In this document: piece after piece, positions 6,018-7,300 of the stretch
Numbering within the stretch: the first letter of the stretch is position 1
Layout of the letters: each line of letters opens with the position of its first letter
From: Ruminococcus sp. UBA4385
GTDB taxonomy: Bacteria > Bacillota_A > Clostridia > Oscillospirales > Ruminococcaceae
Assembly (NCBI GenBank): GCA_002391065.1
Contig: DGRP01000042.1
Location: 1-7,300, forward strand
Length of the DNA: 7,300 nt
Direction of reading: 5' to 3'
Position numbers and translations under genes: made by a program
The notes under the pieces: generated by a model
Seen by the model: only the letters and a program-made list of their open reading frames with translations
Told to the model about the DNA's origin: nothing
Databases searched by the model: none

Positions 6018-7088
6018 ATGTACAGGTATCAGTTTTCAAGGCTTATAAAAAGATACTGGGCTGTTGCGGCGGTGTTTCTGGTGCTTGCGTTTGCGGTCAG
6101 GTTTATTGTGATAAAAGCTTATGACAACGATAAAACAAGGGTAAAGCTTGACCCAAAGGCATTGTCCTGCCTTTCTGAGATGATAGCTGAAAGCCGTGAA
6201 ATGTCAAGGGCAGAGCAGTTTGCCTTTATTTGTGGATATGAGATACAGGCTTTTGCACAGAATGACAGAGCTGCTGCAGAAGCTGCGAATTACTATCATT
6301 CTGCACTTGATAACTGCTTAAAGCTTGACGGTGTGACAGAATACTCAAACAGCGGCGAGGGGATCGTCAGCGCAGATATTCCTCCAGACCTTATCGAAAA
6401 CGAAAAGCTTTATGCCAATATGGGTAAGTCCGATATAGCCTACACAGATCCATATACGCTTTTTCTGAAGCTTCGCACCTTTGCGCTGACGGATATCTTT
6501 GCGGTCATCCTTGTAGGACTGTTCGTTTGTGCGAGCTGCGAGAACGGGCTTCACAAGCAGATTCATATAATGAAAAACAGGAAGCTTTTTCTGCGTTCCC
6601 GTGAGATAACACTGACAGCACTTCTTTTTTTAGCATATACTCTCGGGTTCATAGCGGATATTATTCTGAGCGGAGCTCTTAAAACTGTCGGTCTGTTCGG
6701 AGCAACAGTACAAAGTGACCTGAACTTCCTGTACTCACCGATAAGACTGACTTTTTCGGGACTGACAATATGGCTCTATGCAACAGGACTGATGAAGCTG
6801 CTTATCACATATTCGCTCCTGATAATATGTGCAAGGTCGCTTTGCTCGGTCAGAAAGTATCTTATAACAGCGGTATCGGCTTTGACGGTATTTTCCGCAG
6901 CAGCAGTATATATCCCCGAGGTCTCGCCGTATCTTTTTTGTGCAGTTTCTGACAAAATGACTGAGCTTATGTATATAAGCTACATTAAAGCACTTGACGG
7001 TTCGGAATGTGTTAGTGTGCTGCTGTTTTGTATGGCACTCCTCGGCGGACTTTGTGCATGGCGGTGGTGCGGGTACAGAACAGAATAA
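6018..7088 (+). CDS. ABC-2-like transporter permease subunit 2, with extracytoplasmic domain
   Basis: The product has 356 residues from ATG 6018 (358 from ATG 6012). Its layout mirrors the preceding permease: one N-terminal span (about 13-33), a hydrophilic outside loop (about 35-153), then spans at about 156-174, 197-218, 249-272, 280-299 and 331-348. After TM2, residues ENGLHKQIHIMKNRKLFLRSR (175-195) form a basic cytoplasmic coupling region. The sequence is clearly different from subunit 1, so the pair most likely forms a heterodimer served by the single ATPase. It begins 2 nt after the previous stop and is the last gene of the run, followed within 4 nt by a long hairpin. Nothing indicates truncation. 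Function by family: export, or peptide or lipid handling across the membrane; no substrate can be assigned. Confidence 0.82.
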   Translation: MYRYQFSRLIKRYWAVAAVFLVLAFAVRFIVIKAYDNDKTRVKLDPKALSCLSEMIAESREMSRAEQFAFICGYEIQAFAQNDRAAAEAANYYHSALDNCLKLDGVTEYSNSGEGIVSADIPPDLIENEKLYANMGKSDIAYTDPYTLFLKLRTFALTDIFAVILVGLFVCASCENGLHKQIHIMKNRKLFLRSREITLTALLFLAYTLGFIADIILSGALKTVGLFGATVQSDLNFLYSPIRLTFSGLTIWLYATGLMKLLITYSLLIICARSLCSVRKYLITAVSALTVFSAAAVYIPEVSPYLFCAVSDKMTELMYISYIKALDGSECVSVLLFCMALLGGLCAWRWCGYRTE

Positions 7089-7091
7089 TAA

Positions 7092-7141
7092 AACCAGATA
7101 AGGTCCGGCGAACTGTAAATGCCGCCGGACCTTATCTGGTT
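7092..7141. terminator. 19-bp perfect hairpin closing the operon; best T tract is on the minus side
   Basis: Arms 7092-7110 and 7123-7141 are perfectly complementary over 19 bp (AACCAGATAAGGTCCGGCG), with a 12-nt loop. Read on +, only TATATTCC follows, a poor U tract. Read on -, the hairpin is followed by TTTTATTATT, a good U-rich tail. It probably works as a terminator for this operon and better still for any minus-strand transcript from the right. Confidence 0.75.
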
Positions 7142-7194
7142 ATATTCCGATACGATAGCTCCTTCGCTCTGCTCAGCGACCTTAGTTCCGGGTC

Positions 7195-7258
7195 AGAAGT
7201 AACCCCCCATCCCCAAATCCTGCTCATTTGCAGGATTCAGGGCTGGGGGGTTACTTCT
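7195..7258. repeat. Long imperfect palindrome, probable dispersed repeat (MITE/REP-like)
   Basis: Arms 7195-7223 and 7230-7258 (29 nt each) pair with only three mismatches around the 6-nt loop TCATTT. The outer 14 bp (AGAAGTAACCCCCC) are perfect, as are the inner 8 bp (AATCCTGC with GCAGGATT). No T tract follows directly on either strand, so it does not look like an ordinary terminator. No transposase is nearby. The surrounding stretch 7089-7300 holds no convincing gene; T-rich sequence lies at 7273-7284. Confidence 0.6.
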
Positions 7259-7300
7259 ACTGCCGAATGTTACTATTTCTTTTTTGAACTACACTTCTTG

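Noticed and set aside
1..7300. CRISPR array, tRNA, rRNA or riboswitch.
   Set aside because: No regularly spaced repeats, no cloverleaf-like segment and no recognisable riboswitch core were seen on reading; intergenic gaps are short and explained by promoters, terminators and hairpins.

Overview
The window looks like part of a low-to-mid GC Firmicutes (Clostridia) chromosome, most likely Ruminococcus or a close relative. This rests on the style of the ECF sigma factor (a LP-MIYMALVDDEDLPAF-type N-terminus), the adjacent DUF4367-type membrane protein, strong AGGAGG-type ribosome binding sites and the codon use. The genus is an inference from family resemblance; no search was run. All recognised genes are on the + strand.

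Region 1 (1-1140) is the relic of a mobile element: a Tn916/phage-type tyrosine recombinase that keeps its arm-binding, core-binding and most of its catalytic domain. It stops just after the HxxR motif, so the catalytic tyrosine is missing. A small GC-rich hairpin follows.

Region 2 (1180-2630) is a regulatory pair. A near-consensus promoter drives an ECF sigma factor (best start 1273, not 1240), which ends in its own intrinsic terminator. A second promoter then drives a single-pass membrane protein with a DUF4367-like extracellular domain, the likely sensor or anti-sigma partner. Both promoters carry the same TTACAAAC block, which suggests common control, possibly autoregulation by the sigma factor. 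The membrane-protein gene is a compositional mosaic: its last ~270 bases are far more AT-rich than its first ~400.

Region 3 (2668-7088) is a tight four-gene run: a predicted surface lipoprotein with a probable beta-propeller fold, an ABC ATPase, and two ABC-2-like permease subunits, each with a large extracytoplasmic loop between TM1 and TM2. Gaps are 1 nt, a 4-nt ATGA overlap, and 2 nt, so the four products probably form one complex. The likely role is export, or resistance to and response to an extracellular agent such as an antimicrobial peptide or envelope stress, switched on through the sigma/DUF4367 pair. The substrate cannot be read from the sequence.

Region 4 (7089-7300) holds no convincing gene. 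It contains a 19-bp perfect hairpin whose T-rich tail lies on its minus-strand side, and a second long imperfect hairpin (29-nt arms). A 31-codon minus-strand ORF runs from the loop of the second hairpin into an arm of the first. This looks like a dispersed palindromic repeat element.
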